Shown piece by piece: positions 37,262 to 47,108 of a stretch of DNA of 64,000 nucleotides. The translations under genes and the position numbers were made by a program. The stretch is taken from assembly GCA_963699535.1 (NCBI GenBank), contig CAVOUJ010000030.1, positions 1-64,000 of the forward strand, read 5' to 3'. This DNA comes from VBDM01 sp963699535. Lineage in GTDB: Bacteria; Pseudomonadota; Gammaproteobacteria; Burkholderiales; SG8-39. Numbering within the stretch: position 1 is the stretch's first letter; each line of letters opens with the position of its first letter. Under the pieces are notes generated by a model that saw only the letters and a list, made by a program, of their open reading frames with translations, was not told where the DNA came from and searched no databases.

Positions 37262-38195
37262 CTAGATCACGGCCTCCTGCTTTTCCTTCCGGGCGGCTTC
37301 ACCATGTCGTCGGCGCGGATTCCCATCCAGCGCACGAGCGGCGCCATGACCAGCACCGACGAGTAGATCCCGAAGCAGATGCCTATGGTGAGGGCGAGCG
37401 CGAAGTAGTGCAGGGCGGGTCCCCCGAACACGAGCATCGAGGTCACCATCATCTGGGTGCAGCCGTGGGTGATGATGGTGCGGGAGGTGGTCCGGGTGAT
37501 GGCGTTGTCGATGATCTCGGTGACCGAGGCCTTCCTCATCTTCCTGAAGTTCTCGCGGATCCGGTCGGCGATGACCACCGACTCGTTCACCGAGTAGCCG
37601 AGCACCGCGAGCACGGCGGCCAGCACCGGCAAGCGAGAACTCCCACTGGAAGAAGGCGAAGAAGCCGAGGATGATCACGACGTCGTGCAGGTTGGCGATG
37701 ATCGCCGCGACGCCGAATTTCCACTCGAAGCGCAGCGCGAGGTAGCCGACGATGCCGATCGAGGTGATCAGCAGCGCGAGCGCCCCGTTCTCGGCGAGCT
37801 CGCGCCCGACCTGCGGGCCGACGAACTCGACGCGCTGCAGCTTTGCCGTGCTGTCGTCCGCGGTCAGTCGCCTCCATGACGGCCTTCGACAGCTCGGAGC
37901 TGTTCTGGCCCGGCTTGAGCGGCATGCGGATCAGCACGTCGCGCGAGGAGCCGAAGTTCTGCACCGAATAGTCGTGGTAGCCGCGGGCGTCGAGCGTCCT
38001 GCGGATCTTGTCGACTTCGGCGGCATGCTCGTAGCTGATCTCCATCACCGTGCCGCCGGTGAACTCGATCGAGAAATTCAGGCCCTTGGTGGCGAGGAAG
38101 AACACTGCGAGCAGGAAGGTGACGAGCGACACCACGTTGAACGCCAGCGCGTGGCGCATGAAGGGGATGTCGCGGCGGATCTTGAAGAATTCCAT
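37262..38195 (-). CDS. secF: Protein translocase subunit SecF (frameshifted)
   Basis: About 310 residues. N-terminal FFKIRRDIPFMRHA and the first periplasmic loop motif LNFSIEFTGGTVMEI are followed by the RND-like helices with GYSVNESVVIADRIREN and TRTTSRTIITHG. With SecD it uses the proton gradient to assist late protein export. Single-base insertions near 37868 and 37632 break the frame. At the 3' end, a one-base deletion near 37298 would give RKEKQEAVI and stop at 37262; otherwise the protein ends at 37267. It starts five bases after secD. Confidence 0.9.
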
Positions 38196-38200
38196 GCCGC

Positions 38201-40063
38201 CTACTTCCAGGCGGTGTTGCCGATCGCCACGCCCTCGAGCTTCCTGCGCGAGCCGTAGACGAGGTTGACGAGGCTGCGGCTCACCACGACCGAGGAAAAG
38301 ATCGAGGTGAGGATACCCAGGCAGTGCACCACGGCGAAGCCGCGCACCGGGCCCGAGCCGAAGATGAGGAGCGCGAGCCCCGCGATCAGCGTGGTGACGT
38401 TGGAGTCGAGAATGGTGCCGAAGGCGCGCTCGTAGCCCGCGTGGATCGCCGCCTGCGGCGTGACTCCGGCGCGCAGCTCCTCGCGCACGCGCTCGTTGAT
38501 CAGCACGTTCGCATCGATCGCCATGCCCAGCGTCAGCGCGATCGCGGCGATGCCGGGCAGCGTGAGCGTCGCCTGGAGCATCGACAGCAGCGCGATGAGG
38601 AAGAGCAGGTTGGCGCAGAGCGCGAGGGTCGAGAACACGCCGAACAGGGAGTAGTAGGCGACGATGAAAACGGACAGCGCGGCGAAGCCGTAGATGGTCG
38701 AGTCGAAGCCCTTCTTGATGTTCTCGGCGCCGAGCGACGGGCCCACGGTGCGCTCCTCGACGATCTCCATGGGCGCGGCGAGAGCCCCGGCGCGCAGGAG
38801 CAGAGCGATGTCGTGCGCCTCGACCGTGGTCATGCGCCCGCTGATCTGCACGCGGCCCGCCGCCGATCTCGGAGCGGATCACCGGCGCCGTGACGACCTC
38901 GCCCCGGCCTTTCTCGATGAGCAGGATCGCCATGCGCTTGTTGACGTTCTCGCGCGTCACGTCCTTGAAGATGCGCGCGCCGGTGGAGTCGAGGGTGAGG
39001 TGGACGGCCGGTTCCTGGGTCTGGTTGTCGAAGCCCGGCTGCGCGTCGGTCAGCCGGTCGCCGGTCAGGACGACCTGCTTGCGCACGAGCAGCGGCTGGC
39101 CGTTCCGCTCGACGTAGAATTCGTCGCCGAAGGGCACCTGTCCGGCCTGCGCCGCCGCCAGGGCCCCGGCGTTCATGTTCTCTTCGTCCACCATCCGGAC
39201 CTCCAGCGTCGCGGTCCTGCCGAGGATTTCCTTGGCCTTGGCGGTGTCCTGGACGCCGGGAAGCTGCACCACCACCCGGTCCGCGCCCTGCTGCTGGATC
39301 ACGGGCTCGGCGACGCCCAGCTCGTTGATGCGGTTGTGCAGGGTCTGGATGTTCTGCTTGAGCGCCAACTCCTGCGTCTTCTTCTGCGCCTCGGGGCGGA
39401 TGCGTGGCGACCAGGCGCAGCTCGTTCCCCGAGCCCGCGTCGGCGAGCTGCAGGTCGGGAAGCTGCTCGGCGATGATCGTGCGCGCCTTGTCGCGGGTCT
39501 CGGCGTCGCGGAAGCGGATGACGATATTGTTGACTTCGCGGCTTATCCCGGCGTGGCGCACGTTCTTGTCGCGCAACTGCGAGCGCACGTCGCCTGCGAG
39601 GCTCTCGGCGCGCTTGGCGAGCGCCGCGGGCATGTCCACCTGAAGCAGGAAATGCACTCCGCCGCGCAGATCGAGGCCGAGGTACATCGGCAGTGCGTTG
39701 ATCGCCGCTGAGCCACCGCGGAGAATTCGGCAGGAGATTGAGAGCGACGGTATAGGAAGGATTGGCCGGGTCCGGGTTGAGCGCCCGGTCGATCACGTCC
39801 CTCGCCTTCAACTGCGTGTCGGTGTCGGCGAGCCTGACCTTGATCGAGGTGAGGTCGAGGAAGGCACCGGTCGGCTGGATGTTGACTTTCTTCAACGCTT
39901 CCTCGACTCGACCGAGAGCTGCGTTGTCCACTTTCAGAGTGGCGCGCGCGGATGACACCTGCACGGCGGGCGCCTCGCCGAAGAAATTCGGAAGCGTGTA
40001 GAGCGCCCCCAGGAGGAGCGCCACCCCGATGGTGACGTAGACCCAGAGGGAATAACGGTTCAT
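38201..40063 (-). CDS. secD: Protein translocase subunit SecD (frameshifted)
   Basis: About 620 residues. One N-terminal membrane segment (MNRYSLWVYVTIGVALLLG), the large periplasmic P1 region with YLGLDLRGGVHFLLQVDM and VQLPGVQDTAKAKEILG, and a C-terminal five-helix bundle with LTLPGIAAIALTLGMAIDAN. Single-base insertions near 39712, 39403 and 38865 interrupt it; each is repaired by removing one G or C. Partner of SecF in the SecDF-YajC complex. One base separates it from yajC. Confidence 0.92.
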
Positions 40064-40402
40064 CTAGATCGACTTGATCGTTCCCTTGGGCAGGAGGGTC
40101 TGGACCGCACTCCTCTGCACCTGCACTTCGGTGTTGGGCGCGATCTGGATCGAGATGTAGGCTTCTCCGATCTGCGTGATCTTACCCAGCACGCCGCCGG
40201 TGGTCACGACCTCGTCGCCCTTTTGCAGCGCCTCGGTCATTTGCTTGTGTTCCTTCGCCCGCCTCATCTGTGGCCGGATCATGAGGAAGTACAGAAGCGC
40301 GAACATGCCGATGATGATGATGAACTGCTCGTAGCCGGGGCCGGAGCCGCCCGCCGGGGCGGCCTGCGCGAATGCTGGGGAAATGAACACTGCGGTCTCC
40401 AA
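40064..40402 (-). CDS. yajC: Preprotein translocase subunit YajC
   Basis: 112 residues. Single transmembrane helix (FIIIIGMFALLYFLMIRPQ) with the invariant RPQ-RR-K-H pattern after it, then a small cytoplasmic domain (LQKGDEVVTTGGVLGKI). It associates with SecD and SecF. Located in the classical position between tgt and secD on the same strand, intact. Confidence 0.95.
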   Translation of the reverse strand: METAVFISPAFAQAAPAGGSGPGYEQFIIIIGMFALLYFLMIRPQMRRAKEHKQMTEALQKGDEVVTTGGVLGKITQIGEAYISIQIAPNTEVQVQRSAVQTLLPKGTIKSI

Positions 40403-40447
40403 TGCGGTTTCAGCGGACGCGGGAGTATACCATCGGGAAACCTCGGC

Positions 40448-41561
40448 TCAGGCGCTCTTCGCGTGTTTCCCGCGGTCCCTGGCGAACGCAGCCATGAAGT
40501 CGGCGAGCCTGCGCCCGGCGATGGCCTCGCGCAGTTCGCGCATCAGCGTCTGGTAGTAGTGCAGGTTGTGCAGGGTGTTGAGCCGCGCCCCGAGAATCTC
40601 GTTCACCTTCTGCAGGTGATGCAGGTATCCGCGCGAGAAATGGGCGCAGGCGTAGCAGGGGCAGCCTTCGTCGAGCGGACGCGTATCGTCGCGGTAGCGG
40701 GCGTTGCGGATCTTGATGTCGCCGTGGCGCGTAAACAGCCATCCGTTCCGGGCGTTGCGCGTGGGAAGCACGCAGTCGAACATGTCGATGCCGGCGGCGA
40801 CCGCCTCGACGATTTCCTCGGGCGTGCCGACCCCCATGAGGTAGCGGGGGCGATCCGGCGGGAGCCGCGGCGCGATGTGGGCGAGGATCCGGCGCTTCTC
40901 CCGCTTGGGTTCACCCACGGAAAGTCCGCCTATGGCGTAGCCCTCGAACCCGATGCTCCTGAGTCCCGCCAGCGACTCGTCGCGCAGGCGCTCGATCATC
41001 CCGCCCTGCACGATTCCGAACAGCGCATTCGGGTTTCCCTCGTGGGCGCGCTTCGAGCGCTCGGCCCAGCGCAGGGAAAGGCGCATCGAATCGGCGGTTT
41101 CGCGCTCGCCCGCGGGGTAGGGCGTGCACTCGTCGAGCACCATCACGATGTCGGAATCGAGCACGCGCTGGATGCGCATCGATTCCTCGGGAGTGAGCAG
41201 CAGCCTGTCGCCGTTGACGGGCGAGGCAAAGCGCGCGCCTTCCTCCGTGATTTTCCGCAGATCGCCGAGGCTGAACACCTGGATAGCCGCCCGAGTCGGT
41301 GAGGATCGGCCCGCTCCATCCGATGAAGCGGTGAAGCCCGCCGTGCGCGGCGATCACCTCGAGCCCGGGGCGCAACCACAGGTGGAAGGTGTTGCCGAGG
41401 ATGATGCGCGTGCCGTTCTCGGCGAGCTCGGCGGGGCTCACCGCTTTCACCGCGCCGTAGGTGCCAACCGGCATGAACACCGGCGTTTCGACGTCGCCGT
41501 GCGCGAGCGAAAGCGTGCCGCCGCGCGCTGCGCCGTCGGTGGCGTGGACAGCGAATTTCAT
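40448..41561 (-). CDS. tgt: Queuine tRNA-ribosyltransferase Tgt (frameshifted)
   Basis: About 370 residues. It exchanges G34 for the queuosine precursor preQ1 in GUN-anticodon tRNAs. Visible are the catalytic Asp in PILTDSGG, the GIVQGG block, DMFDCVLPTRNARNG with the nucleophilic Asp, and the zinc site CPCYACAHFSRGYLHHL. One inserted A near 41281 (GGCTATCCAG, expected GGCTTCCAG) shifts the frame within the active-site segment. Its ATG overlaps the queA stop by four bases. Confidence 0.93.
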
Positions 41562-42594
41562 CGGAGCATTTTATCAACCAGCATCGCGTCGCCGTAGGAG
41601 TAGAAAGCGATAGCGCGCTTCGATGGCATGGCGGTACGCGCGCCGGATCGGCTCGATCCCGGCGAACGCCGAGACCAGCACGAGCAGCGTGGATCTGGGC
41701 AGGTGGAAGTTGGTGATGAGGCGATCGACGACGCGGAACTCGAAACCCGGCGTGATGAAGAGGTCGGTTTCCGCCGCTTCAGCCGTCACTGCGCCGTGCG
41801 CAGCCGCCGAGGCCTCGAGGCAGCGCAGCGTGGTCGTTCCGACCGCGACGATCTTGCCGCCGCGCTTGCGCGTTCTCGTCGATCGCAGCCACCGTCGCGA
41901 GCGGGAATCTCGTAGTGCTCGCGATGCATGCGGTGCTCGGCGAGGTTTTTCACGCGCACCGGCTGAAACGTCCCCGCGCCGACGTGCAGCGTGACATAGG
42001 CGAACTCGATGCCGCGCTGCGCGAGCGCCGCAAGCAGCGGCTCGTCGAAGTGCAGGCCCGCGGTGGGAGCCGCGACGGCGCCGGGAGACTTCGCGTATAC
42101 GGTCTGGTAGCGGCGCTCGTCTTCGGCTTCCGGCGCATGCGAGATGTAGGGCGGGAGCGGCACGCTGCCGTGGCGCTCGAGCAGCTCGAGGACCGAGCCG
42201 CCCTCGGGAAAACGCAAGTGGTAGAACTCGCCCTCGCGACCGAGCACGCGCACGTCGAGTCCCCCGTCGAGGCGCAGCGTGCTGCCCGGCTTCGCCGCCC
42301 GGCCTGCGTGGACTGTGCGAGCGCCTCGCGCTCCGGGCAGCAGGCGCTCGATCAGCACCTCGATGTGGCCGCCGGTCTCCTTTTTCCCGAAGAGGCGCGC
42401 CTTGATCACTCGGTGTCGTTGAACACCAGCAGGTCGCCGGGCGAAAGAAGCTGCGGCAGGTCGGAGAATCGCCGATCTGCGATCGAGTCCCGGTCGACGC
42501 AGAGCAGGCGGCTCGCCGAGCGCTTCTCGCTCGGGTGCTGCGCGATCAGCTCGGGCGGCAGCTCGTAGTCGAAATCGTCGATGGAAAGATTCAT
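41558..42594 (-). CDS. queA: S-adenosylmethionine:tRNA ribosyltransferase-isomerase QueA (four frameshifts)
   Basis: About 345 residues. It transfers ribose from SAM to preQ1-tRNA, the penultimate queuosine step. N-terminal DDFDYELPPELIAQHP, LLVFNDT, YAKSPGAVAAPTAGLHF and ITNFHLPRSTLLVLVSAFAG are family signatures. Near 42406 one C is missing from the universal NDTRVIKA segment; single extra bases occur near 41906, 41868 and 41593, the last restoring the ending FYSYGDAMLVDKMLR. The stop overlaps tgt. First gene of the queA-tgt-yajC-secD-secF operon, divergent from a tRNA-Leu gene. Confidence 0.9.
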
Positions 42595-42606
42595 GACGGC
42601 GGGCGT

Positions 42607-42612
42607 TATAAT
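42607..42612 (+). promoter_or_regulatory. -10 box of tRNA-Leu promoter
   Basis: A perfect TATAAT lies 25 bases before the mature tRNA 5' end, in the 42-bp gap between the queA start and the tRNA. The corresponding -35 would fall inside the first queA codons and is not well conserved. Confidence 0.6.
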
Positions 42613-42636
42613 GCACGCCCTATCGCGCAGCATCCA

Positions 42637-42723
42637 GCCGGGATGGCGGAACTGGTAGACGCAGCGGACTCAAAATCCGCCGGTGGCAACACCATGTGGG
42701 TTCGATTCCCTCTCCCGGCACCA
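42637..42723 (+). tRNA. tRNA-Leu (anticodon CAA)
   Basis: 87 bases including encoded CCA. The acceptor stem is GCCGGGA with TCCCGGC and discriminator A. The D-loop has GGTAGAC, the anticodon loop is CTCAAAA with CAA at positions 34-36, the long class II variable arm is present, and the T-loop is GTTCGATTC. It reads UUG codons. It is followed at once by an alpha/beta hydrolase gene starting ten bases after the CCA, which may share its transcript. Confidence 0.97.
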
Positions 42724-42733
42724 CGAAGGTCCA

Positions 42734-43700
42734 ATGTCCGACGAACCTCGCCACAACGACTTCCTCTCGCTCGGGCCGCACGGATTCCACCGCGTCGCTT
42801 ATGCGGAATGGGGAAACCCGGACGGCCGGCACATCGTCGTGTGCGTGCACGGTCTCACGCGCAACAGCCGGGATTTCGACGAGCTCGCGGCGGCGCTCGC
42901 CGCCCGGGGCTGCCGGGTCGTGTGCATGGACGTCGTCGGCCGCGGTGACAGCGACTGGCTCGAGCACAAGGAAGACTACGGTTTCGCGCAATATCTCGCC
43001 GACGCCGCGGCGCTGCTCGCGAGGCTCACCGCGCCGGCTCCCCGCGTTTCCCTGCTGCGCCGCCTCCAGGGAGCGAGCGAGGGGCAGAGAATCGACTGGG
43101 TCGGCACTTCGATGGGCGGCCTGATCGGGATGATGATCGCGGCCAAGCCCAATTCTCCGATCCGGCGTCTGGTGCTGAACGACGTCGGGCCGCTTGTTCC
43201 CTGGCCCGCCCTCGCGCGGCTCAAGCTCGCCTCGCGCGGCGTCGGAATGCGTTTCGCGAGCGTCGAGGATGTCGAGCGTCATCTGCGCGAGACGCTGCGC
43301 GCCCTTCGGCCCGCGTCGAGGCGATCAGTGGCGCCGACTCGCCGAGCACGGCTCGCGGCGTGGAACGAACGGAGCGTATGCGCTCGCCTGCGATCCGGCG
43401 GTCGTGAATGCGCATCGCCGGGGCGGAAACGCCGGCGTGGAGTTCGGCAGCGATTACCTCTTCGGCATCGACCTGTGGCCGGTCTGGGATGCGCTGGAGT
43501 GCCCGACGCTCGTGACGCGCGGTGCGGAGTCCGATCTGCTGCTCGAGTCCACGGCCCGGCAGATGCGCGAGCGCGGGCCGCAGGTCAAGCTGGTCGAATT
43601 CGCCGGGATCGGCCACGCGCCGTGGCTGAAGAGCGAAGATCAGATCGGCGTGGTGCGGGATTTCATCCTCGAGGCCGAACCGCCGAGGCCACGGCCGTGA
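42734..43700 (+). CDS. Alpha/beta hydrolase (frameshifted)
   Basis: About 320 residues. The oxyanion region is VCVHGLTRNSRDF, the nucleophile elbow GTSMGG, the acid LVTRGAESDLL and the catalytic His GIGHAPWL, so the full Ser-Asp-His triad is present. One inserted base near 43303 shifts the frame in the cap region. Substrate not identifiable; this subgroup is widespread in betaproteobacteria. It begins ten bases after tRNA-Leu and overlaps the following reductase gene through GTGA. Confidence 0.82.
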
Positions 43701-44664
43701 AGATTTGCGTGGTCGGCGCCGGGGCCATCGGGGGACTCGTCGGAGCGTGGTTTGCGCGAGCCGGGCACCCCGTGTGTCTGGTCGCTCGCGGCGCCCATCT
43801 CGAAGCGCTCCGGACAAGAGGCCTTGTGCTCGTCGAAGGAGAAAAGCGAACGCGACTTCAAGCTGCGCGCGTCGGATGAGCCGGCCGATTTCGGCGTCCA
43901 GGACGCGGTTTTCCTCTGCCTCAAGACCTATTCGATCGCTGCGATGCTGCCACGGCTGAGGACGCTGATCGGCGCGGATACGGTGGTCATTCCCGCGATC
44001 AACGGTCTGCCCTGGTGGTATTTCCACAAGGAGGGCGGGAAGCTCGACGGCCGGCCGGTCGATTGCCTCGATCCCGCGGGTGCAATGCTCTCCGCCCTCG
44101 ATCCCAGGCACATCCTCGGCTGCGTGGTGCATGCGGCAGCGCGAGGTCAGGGAGCCGGGCGTGGTGAAGCACACCGCCGGGCGGTTGTTCATTCTCGGCG
44201 AGCCCGATCGAACGATGTCGGCTCGCGCGGAGCGCCTGACGGCGGCGATGAACGCGGCGGGGTTCGAGGCGAAGCTCGCCCCCGACATCCGCGTCGAGAT
44301 CTGGACCAAGCTCGTCGGCAACCTCTCCTACAACCCGGTTGCGGCGCTCGCGCTCGCGCAAATGAACGACATCAACGGCAACGAGGCCTTGCTCGGACTG
44401 ATCCGGGTGCTGATGGAGGAAGCGATGCGCGTCGCCGAGGCCTACGGCGCGCGCGTCCCCATGACCATCGAGGAGCGAATCGGCATCGCAAAGAAGCTTG
44501 CGGGCGCCAAGATCTCGATGCACCAGGACGTCGAGCGGAGGCGCCCGCTCGAGACCGAGGCGATCGTCGGGACCGTCGTCGAACTGGCCCGCAAGGCGGG
44601 AATCAAGACGCCCATGATCGACGCGGTCCATGCGCTGATCGCGGAGCGGGCGAGGCACATCTGA
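43697..44664 (+). CDS. Ketopantoate reductase-like (ApbA/PanE) oxidoreductase (frameshifted)
   Basis: About 320 residues. The NADP site is VVGAGAIGGLVGAWFARAG, and the C-terminal domain has the conserved catalytic Lys region KLVGNLSYNPVAAL and the Glu-containing ISMHQDVERRRPLETEAIVG. The family includes PanE, which reduces ketopantoate, but many members act on other 2-keto acids or serve as 2-dehydropantoate reductase paralogues. Single insertions near 43850 and 44148. GTG start overlaps the hydrolase stop. panB and panC lie 4 kb away on the other strand, so a pantothenate role is possible but unproven. Confidence 0.83.
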
Positions 44665-44705
44665 TGCCGTGATAAGATGGCATTCGTTTTTGACGAGACA
44701 CATCG

Positions 44706-45302
44706 ATGCAATTCGAGGGAAAGAACCTGTACGAGCGCATCGGGCTCGCGCGCTTCGTCCGCGACATCCAGTTCAACCGCCATCGCACGCGCCAGATGGT
44801 CGGCATTGCGTTCGTCATCCTGCTCGTGGTCATTGGCCAGCCATGGAACGCCGAGCTCTATTTCATCGGGGTTGCGGCCGCGACGCTCGGAATCGCCGTG
44901 CGGATGTGGGCATCCGGACACGTGAAGAAGGACAAGGTGCTCGCGACGACCGGACCGTACGCCTACGTGCGCCATCCCCTCTACGTCGGCAATCACCTCA
45001 TCACCTTCGGCTTCTGCCTCGCTTCGGGATTGTGGTGGAGCTTCGTCGTGTGGATCGTGCTCGGCTTCTTCTACTATCCGCAGACGATCGCGCACGAGGA
45101 CAGGCTGCTCGCGAGGCTCTTTCCCGGAGAGTGGGAAGAGTGGGCGAAAAAAACCCGCGCCCTGATTCCGAGCCTGACGCCGTACCGTTCCGGTCAGAGC
45201 TCGGAATGGTCGTTCGGGCAGAGCCTGCGCCAGAACGGCGAGCCAATCATCGCGGCCTTGCTGTTTCTCGGCCTGTACATTCTGTACGGGCCGCTCACGT
45301 AA
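44706..45302 (+). CDS. Isoprenylcysteine carboxyl methyltransferase-like (ICMT/PEMT) membrane protein
   Basis: 198 residues with about five transmembrane helices. The SAM-binding C-terminal motif of the ICMT/PEMT group is clear: GPYAYVRHPLYVGNHLI, followed by YYPQTIAHEDRLLARLFPGE. Bacterial members methylate small molecules or lipids; their substrates are mostly unknown. It is followed nine bases later by a small kinase gene, so they may form a two-gene operon. Confidence 0.78.
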   Translation: MQFEGKNLYERIGLARFVRDIQFNRHRTRQMVGIAFVILLVVIGQPWNAELYFIGVAAATLGIAVRMWASGHVKKDKVLATTGPYAYVRHPLYVGNHLITFGFCLASGLWWSFVVWIVLGFFYYPQTIAHEDRLLARLFPGEWEEWAKKTRALIPSLTPYRSGQSSEWSFGQSLRQNGEPIIAALLFLGLYILYGPLT

Positions 45303-45311
45303 TACTCCGGG

Positions 45312-46004
45312 ATGCCCGCATCGCTCGACAGCTCGGCCGAGCGCGCGCTGATCGAATGGATCGAAGCCCGGACCCTCGCCGGGGATCCGGCTCACGCAAA
45401 GGGCTACCAGGGCGCCGTCTACCTCTATGAAAGCGATGGCCGCCGTCTCGTGGTGAAAGCCGCGACGGGCGGCGTCGTCGCAGGCTGGCTGCGGCGCTGG
45501 ATGCTGCGCCGGGAATACGAGGCGTACCGGCGGCTCGACGACTTCGCAGGCAGCCCGCGATGCTACGGATTGATCGACGGCCGCTATCTGGTGCTGGAAC
45601 GCATAGACGGTGTCTCGCTGAGGAGCGGGCGGATCGAGGACAGGCGCACGTACTTCGACACCCTGCTCGCGTATATCCTGGAGCTGCACCGTCGCGGTGT
45701 GGCCCACGCGGATCTCAAGCGCAGGGACAACCTTCTCGTGATCGGCGGCCGCCTGCCTTGCCTGGTGGATTTCGGCGCAGCGATCGTGCGCAAGCCAGGA
45801 TTCGCGCCCCTGAACCATTGGCTCTACGAGCTTGCCCGTCGCTTCGACTTCAATGCCTGGGCGAAGCTCAAGTATCAGGGCCGGATGGAGGAGATCTCCG
45901 AGGAAGACCGCGCGTACTACGGGCGAACGGTGATCGAAATCGTTGCGCGAGCGATCAAGCGGCCCTGGGTGCGGCTGAAGCGCCGCATTCTCGCGCGGCG
46001 CTAG
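45312..46004 (+). CDS. Small protein-kinase-like / lipopolysaccharide kinase (WaaP/RIO-like)
   Basis: 230 residues of the protein-kinase fold. The ATP Lys is in RLVVKAA, the catalytic loop is HADLKRRDNLLV (HxD...N) and the metal site is VDFGAAIVR (DFG). It has the compact layout of RIO, WaaP and Bud32-type kinases, which phosphorylate LPS sugars or proteins. The basic C-terminus (RLKRRILARR) suggests membrane or nucleic-acid contact. Coupled to the ICMT-like gene. Target unknown. Confidence 0.75.
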   Translation: MPASLDSSAERALIEWIEARTLAGDPAHAKGYQGAVYLYESDGRRLVVKAATGGVVAGWLRRWMLRREYEAYRRLDDFAGSPRCYGLIDGRYLVLERIDGVSLRSGRIEDRRTYFDTLLAYILELHRRGVAHADLKRRDNLLVIGGRLPCLVDFGAAIVRKPGFAPLNHWLYELARRFDFNAWAKLKYQGRMEEISEEDRAYYGRTVIEIVARAIKRPWVRLKRRILARR

Positions 46005-46010
46005 TTTCGA

Positions 46011-46091
46011 GTCCGTTTCGAGATCGCTCGAAACGGACCTGACTTAGGGGCGTATGAGGGGATGTGTTCCCTCATATTGTGACTGCCCCTA
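46011..46091. terminator. Tandem hairpins between convergent genes
   Basis: The first hairpin (46011-46038) has a perfect 12-bp stem, GTCCGTTTCGAG with its complement, around an ATCG loop. The second (46045-46091) has an outer pair TAGGGGC/GCCCCTA and an inner stem TATGAGGG/CCCTCATA. They fill the 84-bp gap between the kinase stop and the ctaA stop; the second hairpin includes the ctaA stop codon. No U-tract follows, so intrinsic termination is not certain. Confidence 0.5.
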
Positions 46092-47108
46092 GCTGAGCGA
46101 GTGCGCGGCAAAGAGCGCCGCGCTGAAGACGAGCACCGCCCCGGCCTGGTGCGCGGCGGCGAGGGGAGTGGGGACGGCGAAGAGAAGCGTGGCGATCCCC
46201 AATGCGATCTGGAGCACAAGCGCAGCGAGCAGCAGGTCCGCGGCGATTCTCGCGCGCGGCGGCGCCCGCCTCGCGGCGCACCCGCAGCCAGAACCAGGGC
46301 ACAAGAAATGCCAGCAGCCAGGCGATCAGGCGATGATCGAACTGCACCGTCGCGACGTTGCTGAAGAAGTTGAGGTACCAAGGTTCGATGCGCGAGCATT
46401 CCCGGAGGGGCGACGTAGCCGTTCATGAGCGGGAAAGTGTTGTAGGCCAGTCCCGCGCGGGTTCCCGCGACGAGTGCCCCCGAGAGCGCCATCACGAAGA
46501 CCAGAGCGGCCAGCGCGGCGGCGAGCCGCTGCAGACGGCCGTGAACCGGGGCCGCCGCCGCACGCGGGAAAAGGAGATCGAGAGCGATCCACAGCATCGA
46601 CGCGAAGATCAGGAAGGCAATTCCCAGATGGGCCGTGAGGCGGTATTGCGAGACCCGCGGCTCGTCGATGAGGCCCGATTGCACCATGTACCAGCCGAGC
46701 GCGCCCTGCAGCCCGCCGAGCAGGAATATTCCGGACGAGCTTCCACATCAGGCCGCGCGGGATCTTTCGGCGCAGCGCGAACCAGAGGAATGGGACGAGG
46801 AAGGCCGCTCCGATAAGCCTTCCCAGCAGCCGGTGGAAATATTCCCACCAGAAGATGCGCTTGAACCCGGCGAGATTCATGTCCGGGTTGACGTGCTTGA
46901 ACTCGGGCGTCTTCCGGTATTTCTCGAATACCTGCTGCCAAGAGCGATCGCTCAAGGGAGGCAGCGTGCCGACGATCGGCTGCCATTCGACGATCGAGAG
47001 GCCCGAGCGCGTCAGCCGCGTGACGCCTCCGACCACGACAATGGCAAACACGAGCGTGCAGCAGGCGAGGAGCCACAGCGCGACGGCGCGATCGTTCGCG
47101 TGCGTCAT
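46089..47108 (-). CDS. ctaA: COX15/CtaA haem A synthase (three frameshifts)
   Basis: About 340 residues, eight transmembrane helices in two repeats. Repeat 1 has VVVGGVTRLTRSGLSIVEW and EYFHRLLGRLIG; repeat 2 has SGALVAGTRAGLAYNTFP and VQFDHRLIAWLLAF, supplying the conserved haem-ligand His residues. It oxidises haem O to haem A for cytochrome aa3 oxidases. Single insertions near 46736, 46395 and 46270. Its start overlaps the stop of the alcohol dehydrogenase gene. CtaB and oxidase subunits are not in the window. Confidence 0.88.

Noticed and set aside
37262..42594. Pseudogenisation or programmed frameshifting of secD, secF, tgt and queA
   Set aside because: These are housekeeping genes, each restored by one-base corrections, and no slippery sequences with downstream structures recur at the sites.
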